A stretch of DNA of 23,202 nucleotides from JAXGQD01 sp964574395 (GTDB lineage Bacteria > Bacillota > Clostridia > Saccharofermentanales > Fastidiosipilaceae). Position 1 is the stretch's first letter. Each line of letters opens with the position of its first letter. The notes beneath the pieces are model-generated. The model was not told the DNA's origin. It saw only the letters and a program-made list of their open reading frames with translations, and searched no databases. Positions 6,673 to 15,198 of this stretch are shown here, one piece after another. The stretch lies in the NCBI GenBank assembly GCA_964574395.1, contig CAZNNL010000031.1:1-23202 (forward strand). The letters are read 5' to 3'. A program made the position numbers and the translations under genes.

Positions 6673-8178
6673 ATGGATTTACCGATCATTGCAGCATTAG
6701 CTACGCCTCCCGGTCAGTCGGGGCTGGCTGTCATACGTCTGAGTGGGCATGGTTCGGCTGCACTAGCGGACCTTTGCTTTCGCTTTGGTCCTTTACCGGG
6801 AAAGACTGAATCCAGTGACATGCTAAGTGTAAAAGCATCTACCAGGTCTTTGACAAAACTAAAAGGTTACCGCTGCGCCCTAGGCTATATAATTGATCCA
6901 AAAGATGAGAAAGTTATCGATCAGTGTATCGTGACGCGTTTTGTAGCACCGCACTCATACACCGGTGAAGAAAGCGTTGAGTTTAGTTTTCATGGCGGCA
7001 ACGCACTGAGACGAAAGATTCTACGCGTGCTGATTGACTTAGGTGCCTTGGCTGCTCCTGCCGGAGAATTTACCAAGCGTGCTTTCATGAATGGAAAACT
7101 AGATTTAGCACAAGCAGAAGCCGTTATGGATTTAATTAACGCCGAAGCGGGTCTAAGCTCTGAAGCTGCGATGCAACAGCTTCAAGGGAGCTTGTCTGAT
7201 GCTTTTGCGCGTTTTCGCGAGCGCTTATTTTCTTTAATGGCTGAGCTTGAAATCGCCATTGATTATCCAGAACATGAAGATTTTAACTTTGTGGAAGACA
7301 CACTGAGCAAGCAAGTTGCCGACATTAGAAATGCTTTAGTAGAGCTACTTAATGGCTATAGGCAAGGTGTAAGTCTTAAGAAAGGCTTACAGGTTGCTCT
7401 CGTTGGTGCCCCCAATGTTGGTAAGTCTTCTTTACTCAACGCACTGAGCGGAGTTGAACGCGCAATTGTGACAGATATTGCTGGTACAACTCGGGATACT
7501 ATTGATAGTTTAGTCGAAATCTCTGGGATTCCAGTTCGTCTAATTGATACCGCAGGCATTCGTGAAAGTAGTGATACTGTGGAACGCATCGGTGTGGAAC
7601 GTTCGCATCAAGCAATGCTGGAAGCGGATTATATTTTGTGGACCATAACGCCCGAACTTTTAGAAGATAAAAGCGCAGAAGAAGTGGCTAAGTTGCTTCA
7701 CGAAGAACTCCAAGCTATTCCTGAGAACGTTCCGTTTAGCTTACTTTTGAACAAACAGGACCTACCTGGTACTGAAGAACTTAATAAATTTTTAAAAGAT
7801 GAAGTTTTACCTATCATGGGTTTTGATTTTGCCAATAGAATTGACTTAGATAAAGCTGTGGTACCGACTTTGATTTTCGCCTCTGCTCAATCAGGACAAG
7901 GCCTTGATGAAGTGCGTAATGCCATCTTGCTTGTTTACCAAAACATGGGAACAAGCCATAATGAGGCGCTAAGAATAAGCACGGAGAGGCATGCTGAAAT
8001 CGTGCAAAGAGCCCTCAATTTATTAGAACAAATAGAAGCGGATCAAAATTTCCTCCCACTGGATGTTCTGTCGCAAAGTTTGTTGGCGGTTGGTGATATT
8101 CTAGGTGAGATAAGTGGTGAGCGCGTCAGCGAAAGTCTCATAAACGAAATATTTTCACGTTTTTGTGTCGGAAAGTGA
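6673..8178 (+). CDS. mnmE: tRNA uridine-5-carboxymethylaminomethyl modification GTPase MnmE
   Basis: A 501-residue GTPase that, with MnmG, makes the 5-carboxymethylaminomethyl (or 5-taurinomethyl-like) modification at wobble U34 of certain tRNAs. The N-terminal folate-binding domain opens with DLPIIAALATPPGQSGLAVIR. The inserted G domain shows the P-loop GAPNVGKS at 245-252, AGTTRDT, the G3 motif DTAGIRES and NKQD. The C-terminus ends in FCVGK with the conserved Cys498. It is about 45 residues longer than the usual 455, from longer segments in the N-terminal domain (about 45-65) and in the G domain after NKQD. The ATG follows TGAGGA. mnmG follows with an overlap, as in most bacteria. Confidence 0.96.
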   Translation: MDLPIIAALATPPGQSGLAVIRLSGHGSAALADLCFRFGPLPGKTESSDMLSVKASTRSLTKLKGYRCALGYIIDPKDEKVIDQCIVTRFVAPHSYTGEESVEFSFHGGNALRRKILRVLIDLGALAAPAGEFTKRAFMNGKLDLAQAEAVMDLINAEAGLSSEAAMQQLQGSLSDAFARFRERLFSLMAELEIAIDYPEHEDFNFVEDTLSKQVADIRNALVELLNGYRQGVSLKKGLQVALVGAPNVGKSSLLNALSGVERAIVTDIAGTTRDTIDSLVEISGIPVRLIDTAGIRESSDTVERIGVERSHQAMLEADYILWTITPELLEDKSAEEVAKLLHEELQAIPENVPFSLLLNKQDLPGTEELNKFLKDEVLPIMGFDFANRIDLDKAVVPTLIFASAQSGQGLDEVRNAILLVYQNMGTSHNEALRISTERHAEIVQRALNLLEQIEADQNFLPLDVLSQSLLAVGDILGEISGERVSESLINEIFSRFCVGK

Positions 8179-10139
8179 GCCGAATTTTGGAAGTAAGAAA
8201 AATTAGAACCATCAACGAGGTCTTGGAAAATCCTGACAATTATGCAGCAGGTGCATATGATATTGCTGTTGTCGGGGCGGGTCACGCTGGCTGTGAAGCT
8301 GCTGTTGCTGCAACGCGTTTGGGCTGTAGCACGATTCTCTTTGGCATGCATTTAGATCAGGTCGCCAATATGCCTTGCAATCCGAATATCGGTGGCACAG
8401 CTAAAGGGCAACTTGTCAAAGAAATTGATGCCTTAGGGGGCATCATGGGCCTGGTGGCCGATGAGGCGACTTTACAGTTTCGCATGTTAAACCGTTCCAA
8501 GGGTCCGGCCGTACTTTCACCGAGAGCGCAGATAGACCGTAGAAAATACGCTGGCCTCATGAAAGACAAGCTGGAAGGCATAGAGGGGCTAGATTTACGT
8601 CAAGATGAAATCGTTGAACTTTTACATGACGAAAATGGGGAACTTGCAGGCTTACTTACGCGATTCGGTGGTGTTTACACTGCTAAACGCATCATTCTTA
8701 CGACTGGAACCTATCTTCAGTCACGCATTATCATTGGGCAAAAAACCTACTCCTCTGGTCCCGATAATCTCTTTCCAGCCACCGACTTGTCCAAATCATT
8801 AAACGACTTTGGCATCGCTCTGCAGCGCTTCAAGACCGGCACCCCCGTCCGCGTAAACATCCGCAGCATTAACACGGAAATCCTTGAAATTCAGGAAGGT
8901 GAAGATGATGCGCTGCCTTTTAGTTTTATGCACGAAGATGATGCCTCCTATTTGAAGCGTCCACAACTGCCATGTTATTTAACCTGGACCAATGAGAAGG
9001 CGCACCAAATTATTAGCGATAATTTACATCGTTCACCTCTGTTTTCTGGCATTATTGAAGGCGTTGGAGCGCGCTATTGTCCGTCCATCGAGGATAAAGT
9101 GGTGCGCTTTTCGGATAAAGATAGACACCAAGTGTTCATCGAACCCATGGGGGAGAACTCCTATGAAATGTATCTACAAGGGCTTTCCACAAGCCTTCCT
9201 CAAGATGTGCAGCTAGCGGTTTTGCAAAGCATAATAGGCTTAGAAAACGCGAAAGTTCAACGGACTGCGTATGCGATCGAATACGACTGCTTAGAGCCTA
9301 CAGAACTTAATGCTGCGCTGCAAATTAGAAAAGTGCCTGGTCTCTATGCTGCCGGTCAAATCAACGGCTCATCTGGCTACGAGGAAGCAGCTGCACAAGG
9401 CTTGCTTGCTGGTGTCAACGCTGCACGTTCGCTTAAGGGAAAAGAAGCAATCGTGCTCGGGCGCGATCAAGCGTATATAGGTGTCTTGATTGATGACCTG
9501 ATTACTAAAGGCACCAAGGAACCCTACCGCATGATGACTTCAAGGGCAGAATATCGTTTAATTCTTAGACAAGATAATGCAGATTTAAGGCTGACGGCAA
9601 TAGGTAGAGAAATAGGCCTGGTAGATGACTTGCGTTGGGAAAATTTCGTCGCTAAAAAAGCCGCCATTGAAGGAGAGCTTGAAAGACTACGTAAGACCCG
9701 CATCAAGCCTGATGCAGACACTAATGCATATCTAGAATCGCTTGGTACAAGTGGTCTTCATGGGGGCATTAGTTTAGCTGAACTCTTACGCAGACCTCAG
9801 ATAGATTATGAGACACTTGCACCTTTAGACCCTAATCGTCCGCAATTATCTGCCGCTGTGCGCTATGAAGTGAACGTAGAACTTAAATATGAAGGCTACA
9901 TTCAGCTGGAAGAACAGCGCATTGCCCAGCAAGCACATTTGGAAAAAAGGCTGATTCCTGCAACATTTGATTACTCAGCCATTAAAGGCTTGCGTAACGA
10001 AGCACAGGAAAAACTACAACGCTATCAACCAAACTCGGTTGGGCAAGCTAGTCGTATATCCGGAATTTCTCCTGCAGACATTTCGGTTTTGCTGATCTAC
10101 TTGGAGCGCTTTCAGCGAGGAGCAAGAGATGAAGGATGA
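8175..10139 (+). CDS. mnmG: tRNA uridine-5-carboxymethylaminomethyl modification enzyme MnmG
   Basis: FAD-dependent partner of MnmE in U34 tRNA modification. The dinucleotide-binding motif VVGAGHAGCEAA lies near the N-terminus, followed by the family signatures NPNIGGTAKGQLVKEIDALGG and GPAVLSPRAQIDRRKY, and later YDCLEPTEL and AGQINGSSGYEEAAAQG. The start is uncertain. The GTG at 8175 gives a four-base overlap (GTGA) with mnmE and 654 residues. In-frame TTG codons at 8163 and 8187 are alternatives, and none has a strong ribosome binding site. Any of these gives an N-terminal extension of about 20 residues before the usual start of the fold. The gene overlaps rsmG by 11 bases. Confidence 0.93.
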   Translation: MSRILEVRKIRTINEVLENPDNYAAGAYDIAVVGAGHAGCEAAVAATRLGCSTILFGMHLDQVANMPCNPNIGGTAKGQLVKEIDALGGIMGLVADEATLQFRMLNRSKGPAVLSPRAQIDRRKYAGLMKDKLEGIEGLDLRQDEIVELLHDENGELAGLLTRFGGVYTAKRIILTTGTYLQSRIIIGQKTYSSGPDNLFPATDLSKSLNDFGIALQRFKTGTPVRVNIRSINTEILEIQEGEDDALPFSFMHEDDASYLKRPQLPCYLTWTNEKAHQIISDNLHRSPLFSGIIEGVGARYCPSIEDKVVRFSDKDRHQVFIEPMGENSYEMYLQGLSTSLPQDVQLAVLQSIIGLENAKVQRTAYAIEYDCLEPTELNAALQIRKVPGLYAAGQINGSSGYEEAAAQGLLAGVNAARSLKGKEAIVLGRDQAYIGVLIDDLITKGTKEPYRMMTSRAEYRLILRQDNADLRLTAIGREIGLVDDLRWENFVAKKAAIEGELERLRKTRIKPDADTNAYLESLGTSGLHGGISLAELLRRPQIDYETLAPLDPNRPQLSAAVRYEVNVELKYEGYIQLEEQRIAQQAHLEKRLIPATFDYSAIKGLRNEAQEKLQRYQPNSVGQASRISGISPADISVLLIYLERFQRGARDEG

Positions 10140-10902
10140 ATCCACGGTTAAGAAAGTGCGCGGTGGGGATTTTTCGCCAAGCGAACTACAGCACATTTTG
10201 ACTCACGCCGCCGCGTTTCAAGGCTTAGTTACAGAGTCTGAGCGAAAACTATTAGAACGCTTCGCCAGTGAACTGATTGAAACCAACAAAACGCTTAATC
10301 TAACTACGATTACCAAGGCAGAGGACATGGCTTATCTGCACTTTTTTGACAGCCTTACGCTCTTGCCTTTGCTTGAAGAATTAAACTACCGAACGGCTAG
10401 TCAGATCACTTTGACGGATGTGGGTAGCGGAGCGGGGTTTCCCGGTATCCCGCTAAAAATAATGCGTCCTCAATGGAAGATCGTTTTATTAGATGCTTTG
10501 GCAAAAAGAGTACGCTTCCTCAACCGCATGAGCTCTACTTTGGAACTTACGGGGCTTGAAGCGATTCATATTCGTGCTGAAGACGCCGGTCACGCGGCAG
10601 GCATGCGGGAGCAGTCCGACATAGTCACGGCCCGCGCAGTAGCTTCCTTAAATGTTCTGGCTGAGTATTGCTTACCGCTGGTCAAAGTAGGGGGTTACTT
10701 TATCGCCATGAAGGCTGACTTGGATGAAGAATTACAAGAGGCACAAGACATTATCGGTAAATTGGGTGGGGAAGTGGTTCGTGTTGAGCGTTTCGTTTTG
10801 CCAAAAGTAGAAAGTAAACGCAGTTTATTGCTTATTAAAAAGCAGCGAACTAGTCCGGCCAAGTACCCCAGGCCTAGCGCTCAAATTAAGCAAAACAAGT
10901 AG
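10129..10902 (+). CDS. rsmG: 16S rRNA (guanine527-N7)-methyltransferase RsmG
   Basis: A 257-residue SAM-dependent methyltransferase acting on G527 of 16S rRNA (also called GidB). The SAM-binding loop TDVGSGAGFPGIPLK lies at 96-110, followed by LLDALAKRVRFL, the TARAVASL motif and the basic C-terminal segment ending SPAKYPRP. It has an N-terminal extension of about 15 residues compared with typical RsmG. The start ATG lies inside the end of mnmG (11-base overlap), downstream of GCGAGGAGC, suggesting coupled translation. In this family, loss of the enzyme is linked to low-level streptomycin resistance. Confidence 0.95.
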   Translation: MKDESTVKKVRGGDFSPSELQHILTHAAAFQGLVTESERKLLERFASELIETNKTLNLTTITKAEDMAYLHFFDSLTLLPLLEELNYRTASQITLTDVGSGAGFPGIPLKIMRPQWKIVLLDALAKRVRFLNRMSSTLELTGLEAIHIRAEDAGHAAGMREQSDIVTARAVASLNVLAEYCLPLVKVGGYFIAMKADLDEELQEAQDIIGKLGGEVVRVERFVLPKVESKRSLLLIKKQRTSPAKYPRPSAQIKQNK

Positions 10903-10909
10903 CGATTTA

Positions 10910-10918
10910 TGATATAAT
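10910..10918 (+). promoter_or_regulatory. Extended -10 promoter upstream of gyrA
   Basis: TGATATAAT is an exact consensus -10 box (TATAAT at 10913-10918) with the extended TGn element directly before it. No good -35 box lies at 16-18 bases upstream, which is usual for extended -10 promoters. Transcription would start near 10925, giving a leader of about 57 nt before the gyrA GTG. Confidence 0.65.
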
Positions 10919-10981
10919 TTACGTCATATCGTTTAGTTAAATGATTGATTTATCAGTCGTTTAAATCAAAAGGGGTGTCCA

Positions 10982-13498
10982 GTGGCAGAAAATAAAGACC
11001 AGACTGAATCGGCTAAACTTGTCGATCGTCTATTCATTGATAATGTGCATAATATTGTTCCAATAGATTTGGAAGCCGAAATGCAAAAGTCGTTTATCGA
11101 CTACGCAATGAGTGTTATAACAGACCGTGCTTTACCTGATGTAAGAGACGGTTTAAAACCTGTACATCGACGCATCCTTTACTCCATGTTTACCCAAGGC
11201 TTTACACCAGACAAACCGCATCGTAAGTGTGCGACGACGGTCGGTGACGTGTTAGGGCGTTTTCACCCCCATGGTGATGCGTCTGTTTATGATGCATTAG
11301 TTCGTTTAGCGCAGGATTTCTCCATGCGCGAGATGCTTGTTGATGGTCACGGTAACTTTGGTTCACGAGATGGAGATTCTCCTGCTGCTTATCGTTATAC
11401 AGAATCCAGGCTGACCAAAATCGCCATGGAAATGATGAGTGACATCAACAAGAATACCGTAGATTTCAGGCCTAACTTTGATGAACATGAGATGGAACCG
11501 GTAGTTTTACCCGCACATCTACCTAACATGTTAATCAATGGTTCGGTTGGTATCGCTGTAGGTATGGCGACTAACATTCCGCCGCACAACCTTGCCGAAG
11601 TTATAGACGGCGCAGTGCATCTCATGCATAACCCCGACGCGTCTGTCGAAGACTTGATGGAGTTTATCAAGGGTCCAGACTTTCCAACGGCAGGTAATAT
11701 TTTAGGCACTTCTGGCATTCGTGAAGTCTATCGCACCGGTAAGGGGCGTATTGTTGTACGTGCTAAAGCTGAAATTGAAGAAATGGCAGGCGGGCGTCAT
11801 AAGATTGTCGTGCAGGATCTGCCTTATATGGTGAACAAGGCCAGACTCATTGAGCGAATAGCCGAAATGGTCAAGGAGAAACGCCTGGATGGCATTTCTT
11901 TCATCCGTGACGAATCAGACCGTAAAGATGCTGTCAGAATCGTAATCGAACTCAAACGCGATGCCAATGCAAATGTAGTGCTCAATCAATTGTATAAGCA
12001 CACGCAACTACAAGATAACTTTAGTGCCAACATGTTGGCTTTGGTGCCTGAAGGTGGGCATTTAATTCCACGTCAAGTCTCTTTGATTGATGCTTTAAGT
12101 TATTATCTGGAACATCAGAAAGAAGTGACCATTCGCCGTACGCGTTTTGATTTAGAAAAGACGGAAGCACGTGCGCATATTGTTGAAGGTCTGTGCATTG
12201 CCATCGATAATATTGATGAAGTAATCAGCATTATCCGTTCATCTGCCACGGAAGACGAAGCCAAATTGCGCCTCAGTGAGCGCTTTGGATTTTCACCTAG
12301 GCAATCACAGCATATTGTTGATATGCGTCTTGGTCGACTGACTGGTTTAGAGAGAGAAAAACTAGAGCAAGAGTTGGCCGATCTAAGGGAACGCATCATT
12401 TACTTAAACTCAATTCTTGACAATGAGCACATACTTTTACAAGTTATTGAAGATGAACTGCTAAGTTTGAGAAATAAGTATTTTGATGAGCGTCGTACTA
12501 CGATTGATCCTTTTGCCGAAGAAATTACCGATGAAAGCCTAATACCGGAAGAAACCGTGGTTATTACGCAGACCCATTACGGCTACATCAAGCGCCTGCC
12601 GGCAGCGACCTACTCGATGCAACATCGCGGTGGTAGAGGCATCACAGGTATGCAAACGCGCGAGGAAGACTTTGTCGAGACCATCATAACGGCTTCGTCG
12701 CATGACCATTTGATGTTCTTCACGAATACCGGTCGTGTGTTTAAACTCAAGGCGTACCAGATTCCTGAAGCTGGCCGAACCGCCAAAGGCATGGCTATTG
12801 TCAACCTTCTACAACTCGAAGCGGACGAAAAAATCCGTAACATCATTCCGATTCATTCCTTCGAAGAGGGTGGATATTTGGTGATGGCTACTGCTGGTGG
12901 GAATGTTAAAAAGACTGCCTTAGGAGATTATGCGAACATTACGCGTAGAGGACTTATTGCCATAGCACTGCGCGAAGATGACCGCCTGGTGGGTGTCAGA
13001 CGGACCTTGGGAGATCGCGACATGCTCTTGGTAAGCCAAGGTGGTTTAGGCATTCGCTTTAATGAAGGGGATATTCGCATCACCGGCAGAAACACGCAAG
13101 GCGTGCGTGGTATGCGTTTGCGTGCTGATGATAAGGTCATTGGCATGATGTCGATTAACACAGAAAAAGATTTAGTCTTGCTTTCTGAGCATGGTTTTGG
13201 CAAAAGAACAGACTACGCTGACTTCCGCACACAAGGCCGTGGAGGTAAAGGCGTAATCGTTTATCGCCTTAGCAAAAAAACTGGTAAGTTGGTCGGAGTC
13301 GCTCAACTCACTGATGCATATGATCTCATAATAGTAAATGACGTAGGAGTCATAATCCGCATACCTGCAGCTGAAATACCGACTTTAGGACGCAATACGC
13401 AAGGCGTGAGGCTGATGCGCAGTCAAGAGGGGCTAGTGGTTGATATTGCAACAGTACATAGCGAGGAAACGGCGGAAGAGGAAGAAGAGCTAGTGTAA
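10982..13498 (+). CDS. gyrA: DNA gyrase subunit A
   Basis: An 838-residue breakage-reunion subunit of DNA gyrase. The N-terminal domain shows DYAMSVITDRALPDVRDGLKP, the quinolone-region motif FHPHGDASVYDALVRLAQDFS, and AAYRYTE with the active-site Tyr139 (E. coli Tyr122). The C-terminal beta-pinwheel carries the GyrA box QHRGGRG at 547-553, which separates it from ParC, plus repeated blade motifs such as NTQGVRGMRL; it ends in an acidic tail. Ala100 occupies the position of E. coli Ser83, while Asp104 matches Asp87. The start is GTG, preceded by AGGGGTG. gyrB, often the upstream neighbour in Bacillota, is absent from the window, and the gene has its own promoter. Confidence 0.97.
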   Translation: MAENKDQTESAKLVDRLFIDNVHNIVPIDLEAEMQKSFIDYAMSVITDRALPDVRDGLKPVHRRILYSMFTQGFTPDKPHRKCATTVGDVLGRFHPHGDASVYDALVRLAQDFSMREMLVDGHGNFGSRDGDSPAAYRYTESRLTKIAMEMMSDINKNTVDFRPNFDEHEMEPVVLPAHLPNMLINGSVGIAVGMATNIPPHNLAEVIDGAVHLMHNPDASVEDLMEFIKGPDFPTAGNILGTSGIREVYRTGKGRIVVRAKAEIEEMAGGRHKIVVQDLPYMVNKARLIERIAEMVKEKRLDGISFIRDESDRKDAVRIVIELKRDANANVVLNQLYKHTQLQDNFSANMLALVPEGGHLIPRQVSLIDALSYYLEHQKEVTIRRTRFDLEKTEARAHIVEGLCIAIDNIDEVISIIRSSATEDEAKLRLSERFGFSPRQSQHIVDMRLGRLTGLEREKLEQELADLRERIIYLNSILDNEHILLQVIEDELLSLRNKYFDERRTTIDPFAEEITDESLIPEETVVITQTHYGYIKRLPAATYSMQHRGGRGITGMQTREEDFVETIITASSHDHLMFFTNTGRVFKLKAYQIPEAGRTAKGMAIVNLLQLEADEKIRNIIPIHSFEEGGYLVMATAGGNVKKTALGDYANITRRGLIAIALREDDRLVGVRRTLGDRDMLLVSQGGLGIRFNEGDIRITGRNTQGVRGMRLRADDKVIGMMSINTEKDLVLLSEHGFGKRTDYADFRTQGRGGKGVIVYRLSKKTGKLVGVAQLTDAYDLIIVNDVGVIIRIPAAEIPTLGRNTQGVRLMRSQEGLVVDIATVHSEETAEEEEELV

Positions 13499-13557
13499 GT
13501 TGTTAGAATATAAAACATAGCACGTAATACTTAGCTCAAACGCGAAGGGAGACAGCC

Positions 13558-15198
13558 ATGTATAAAGTTATCGTTGTGGATGACGAAGCTGAAATCCGTG
13601 AAGGTATAATAAGAAAAATTCCCTGGAGTGACCTAGGTTACCATGTAGTAGGTGATGCCGAGAATGGCATTGATGCGTTTGAATTGGCGGAAATGACACA
13701 ACCCGATGTTGTTATTTCTGATATCAAGATTCCGTTTATGGATGGCTTGACGCTTGCTTCTCGTATCCATGAAATTAATCTTTCGACGCAAGTTATCATT
13801 ATCTCAGGATTTGATGATTTTGATTTTGCAAGACGTGCTGTTTCCTTAAATGTCGTTGAATATTTGATGAAACCGATTAATGCAGAAGAATTGTCTGAAA
13901 CACTCCGCAAATTAAAAACTAAATTGGATCAGGAACGCAGTCAACAGCGGGATATGAAGAATTTAAAAGAGCTCTTTGACACGCATCTTCCCGTTTTGCG
14001 TGAACAGTTAATTCAGGAGTTGTTGTCAGGCAATACGGATGAAGAGTATCTACAACATCGTATTGATAGCCTCAAAATAGACCTACAAGTTGATGCGAAT
14101 CATCCCTTGGCTGTTGCCTATATTGGAGAAAGCGCGAAGAATAATGAGGAGGATCCTCAGAAACAGTTGCGTACAGATCGTGCGCTTTTGCCATTCTTTA
14201 TAAAACAAACTGTAGATGAAATGTTGGCCAAAAATTACAGCATACAAAGCTTTGTACGTGGGGAAGGGGTCGTTCTCTTTGTACCTATGAACAGAGGCAG
14301 TGACGTTGTCAGATTAGTGCGCGATTTAAACACCCTTTGTCAGTTCGTGCGCTCCGTATTGTGGCAAGGCATCTGTGCCGGTGTTGGATCTACCGTGAAA
14401 TCTTTGTCTGCGCTTGGGCAATCTTATCAGGAGGCTTCGACGGCTTACTTGCACAGTGCATTTTTGGGTAAGCAACAAGCCTTGTTCATTGGCGATATCG
14501 AACCGATACAAGCCAAGGAGTTTCCCTTTACCAAAAATGACTGGCACGATCTTTCACTTGCCATTACTATGCAGCCCAGTGAGCAACTCGAGCTTATGAT
14601 TGATCAACTCTTTTTAAGACTCTCTGGTTTCACCTGGAACAAACGCCAAATACAAGAATTGGGATTAGAAATTCTGACCGGACTTCTGCAACTCATGCGT
14701 TCGTATGAATTGGATGAAGATACGGTTTTTGATAAGGACAGTAACCTTATAGAAGAAGTGGCAGCCTGCTTGCTCTTAACGGATTTGGAACGATGGACCA
14801 GACGCGCTTGTCTCAGGACTTCTGAAGAAGTACGCTTGCTGAGGAAATCTTCCGCTGACCGTTTGGCCAATGAAGCGAAGAACTACGTTAGAAACCATTT
14901 TAGTGATCCCAACCTGTCTGTGGAAACGGTCTGTTCTGTTTTACATGTAAGTCCGGCGTACTTCTCGACTACGTTTAAGAAACAAACTGGTCAATCTTTT
15001 GTGAGTTTTCTGACAGAAGTCCGCATGAATGAGGCCAAGCGCTTGCTTGAAACAACGGATGAAAAGACCTATGTTATTACTTCAAAGGTAGGATACCTAG
15101 AAGCGAACTATTTTAGTTATGCATTTAAAAAGCAATTTGGCATTTCACCGACGCGTTATAGAAAGCAGTCCGTCAATGACATTGGGGAAAATGAATGA
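13558..15198 (+). CDS. Response regulator, YesN type (receiver + AraC DNA-binding domain)
   Basis: A 546-residue response regulator. The receiver domain (1-120) shows the acidic pair Asp8/Asp9, phosphoacceptor Asp55 in VVISDIKIPFMDG, Ser83 in IIISGFDDFDFA and Lys105 in YLMKPINAEEL. A long middle region (about 125-430) with predicted helical character is typical of YesN proteins and of unknown function. The C-terminus (about 435-540) is a double helix-turn-helix AraC domain with LSVETVCSVLHVSPAYFSTTF and ending GISPTRYRK. Such regulators usually control carbohydrate uptake or envelope functions. The ATG follows AAGGGAG. The stop overlaps the kinase start by four bases (ATGA), so it is translationally coupled to its cognate sensor. 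Confidence 0.95.
   Translation: MYKVIVVDDEAEIREGIIRKIPWSDLGYHVVGDAENGIDAFELAEMTQPDVVISDIKIPFMDGLTLASRIHEINLSTQVIIISGFDDFDFARRAVSLNVVEYLMKPINAEELSETLRKLKTKLDQERSQQRDMKNLKELFDTHLPVLREQLIQELLSGNTDEEYLQHRIDSLKIDLQVDANHPLAVAYIGESAKNNEEDPQKQLRTDRALLPFFIKQTVDEMLAKNYSIQSFVRGEGVVLFVPMNRGSDVVRLVRDLNTLCQFVRSVLWQGICAGVGSTVKSLSALGQSYQEASTAYLHSAFLGKQQALFIGDIEPIQAKEFPFTKNDWHDLSLAITMQPSEQLELMIDQLFLRLSGFTWNKRQIQELGLEILTGLLQLMRSYELDEDTVFDKDSNLIEEVAACLLLTDLERWTRRACLRTSEEVRLLRKSSADRLANEAKNYVRNHFSDPNLSVETVCSVLHVSPAYFSTTFKKQTGQSFVSFLTEVRMNEAKRLLETTDEKTYVITSKVGYLEANYFSYAFKKQFGISPTRYRKQSVNDIGENE

Noticed and set aside
11395..11718. Long antisense frames within gyrA, mnmE, tgpA-like and other genes
   Set aside because: They mirror highly conserved coding genes on the + strand, lack ribosome binding sites and have no recognisable protein features.
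13500..13530. TTGTTA...TAATAC as a promoter for the response regulator
   Set aside because: The spacer is 19 bases and both boxes are imperfect; too weak to list.
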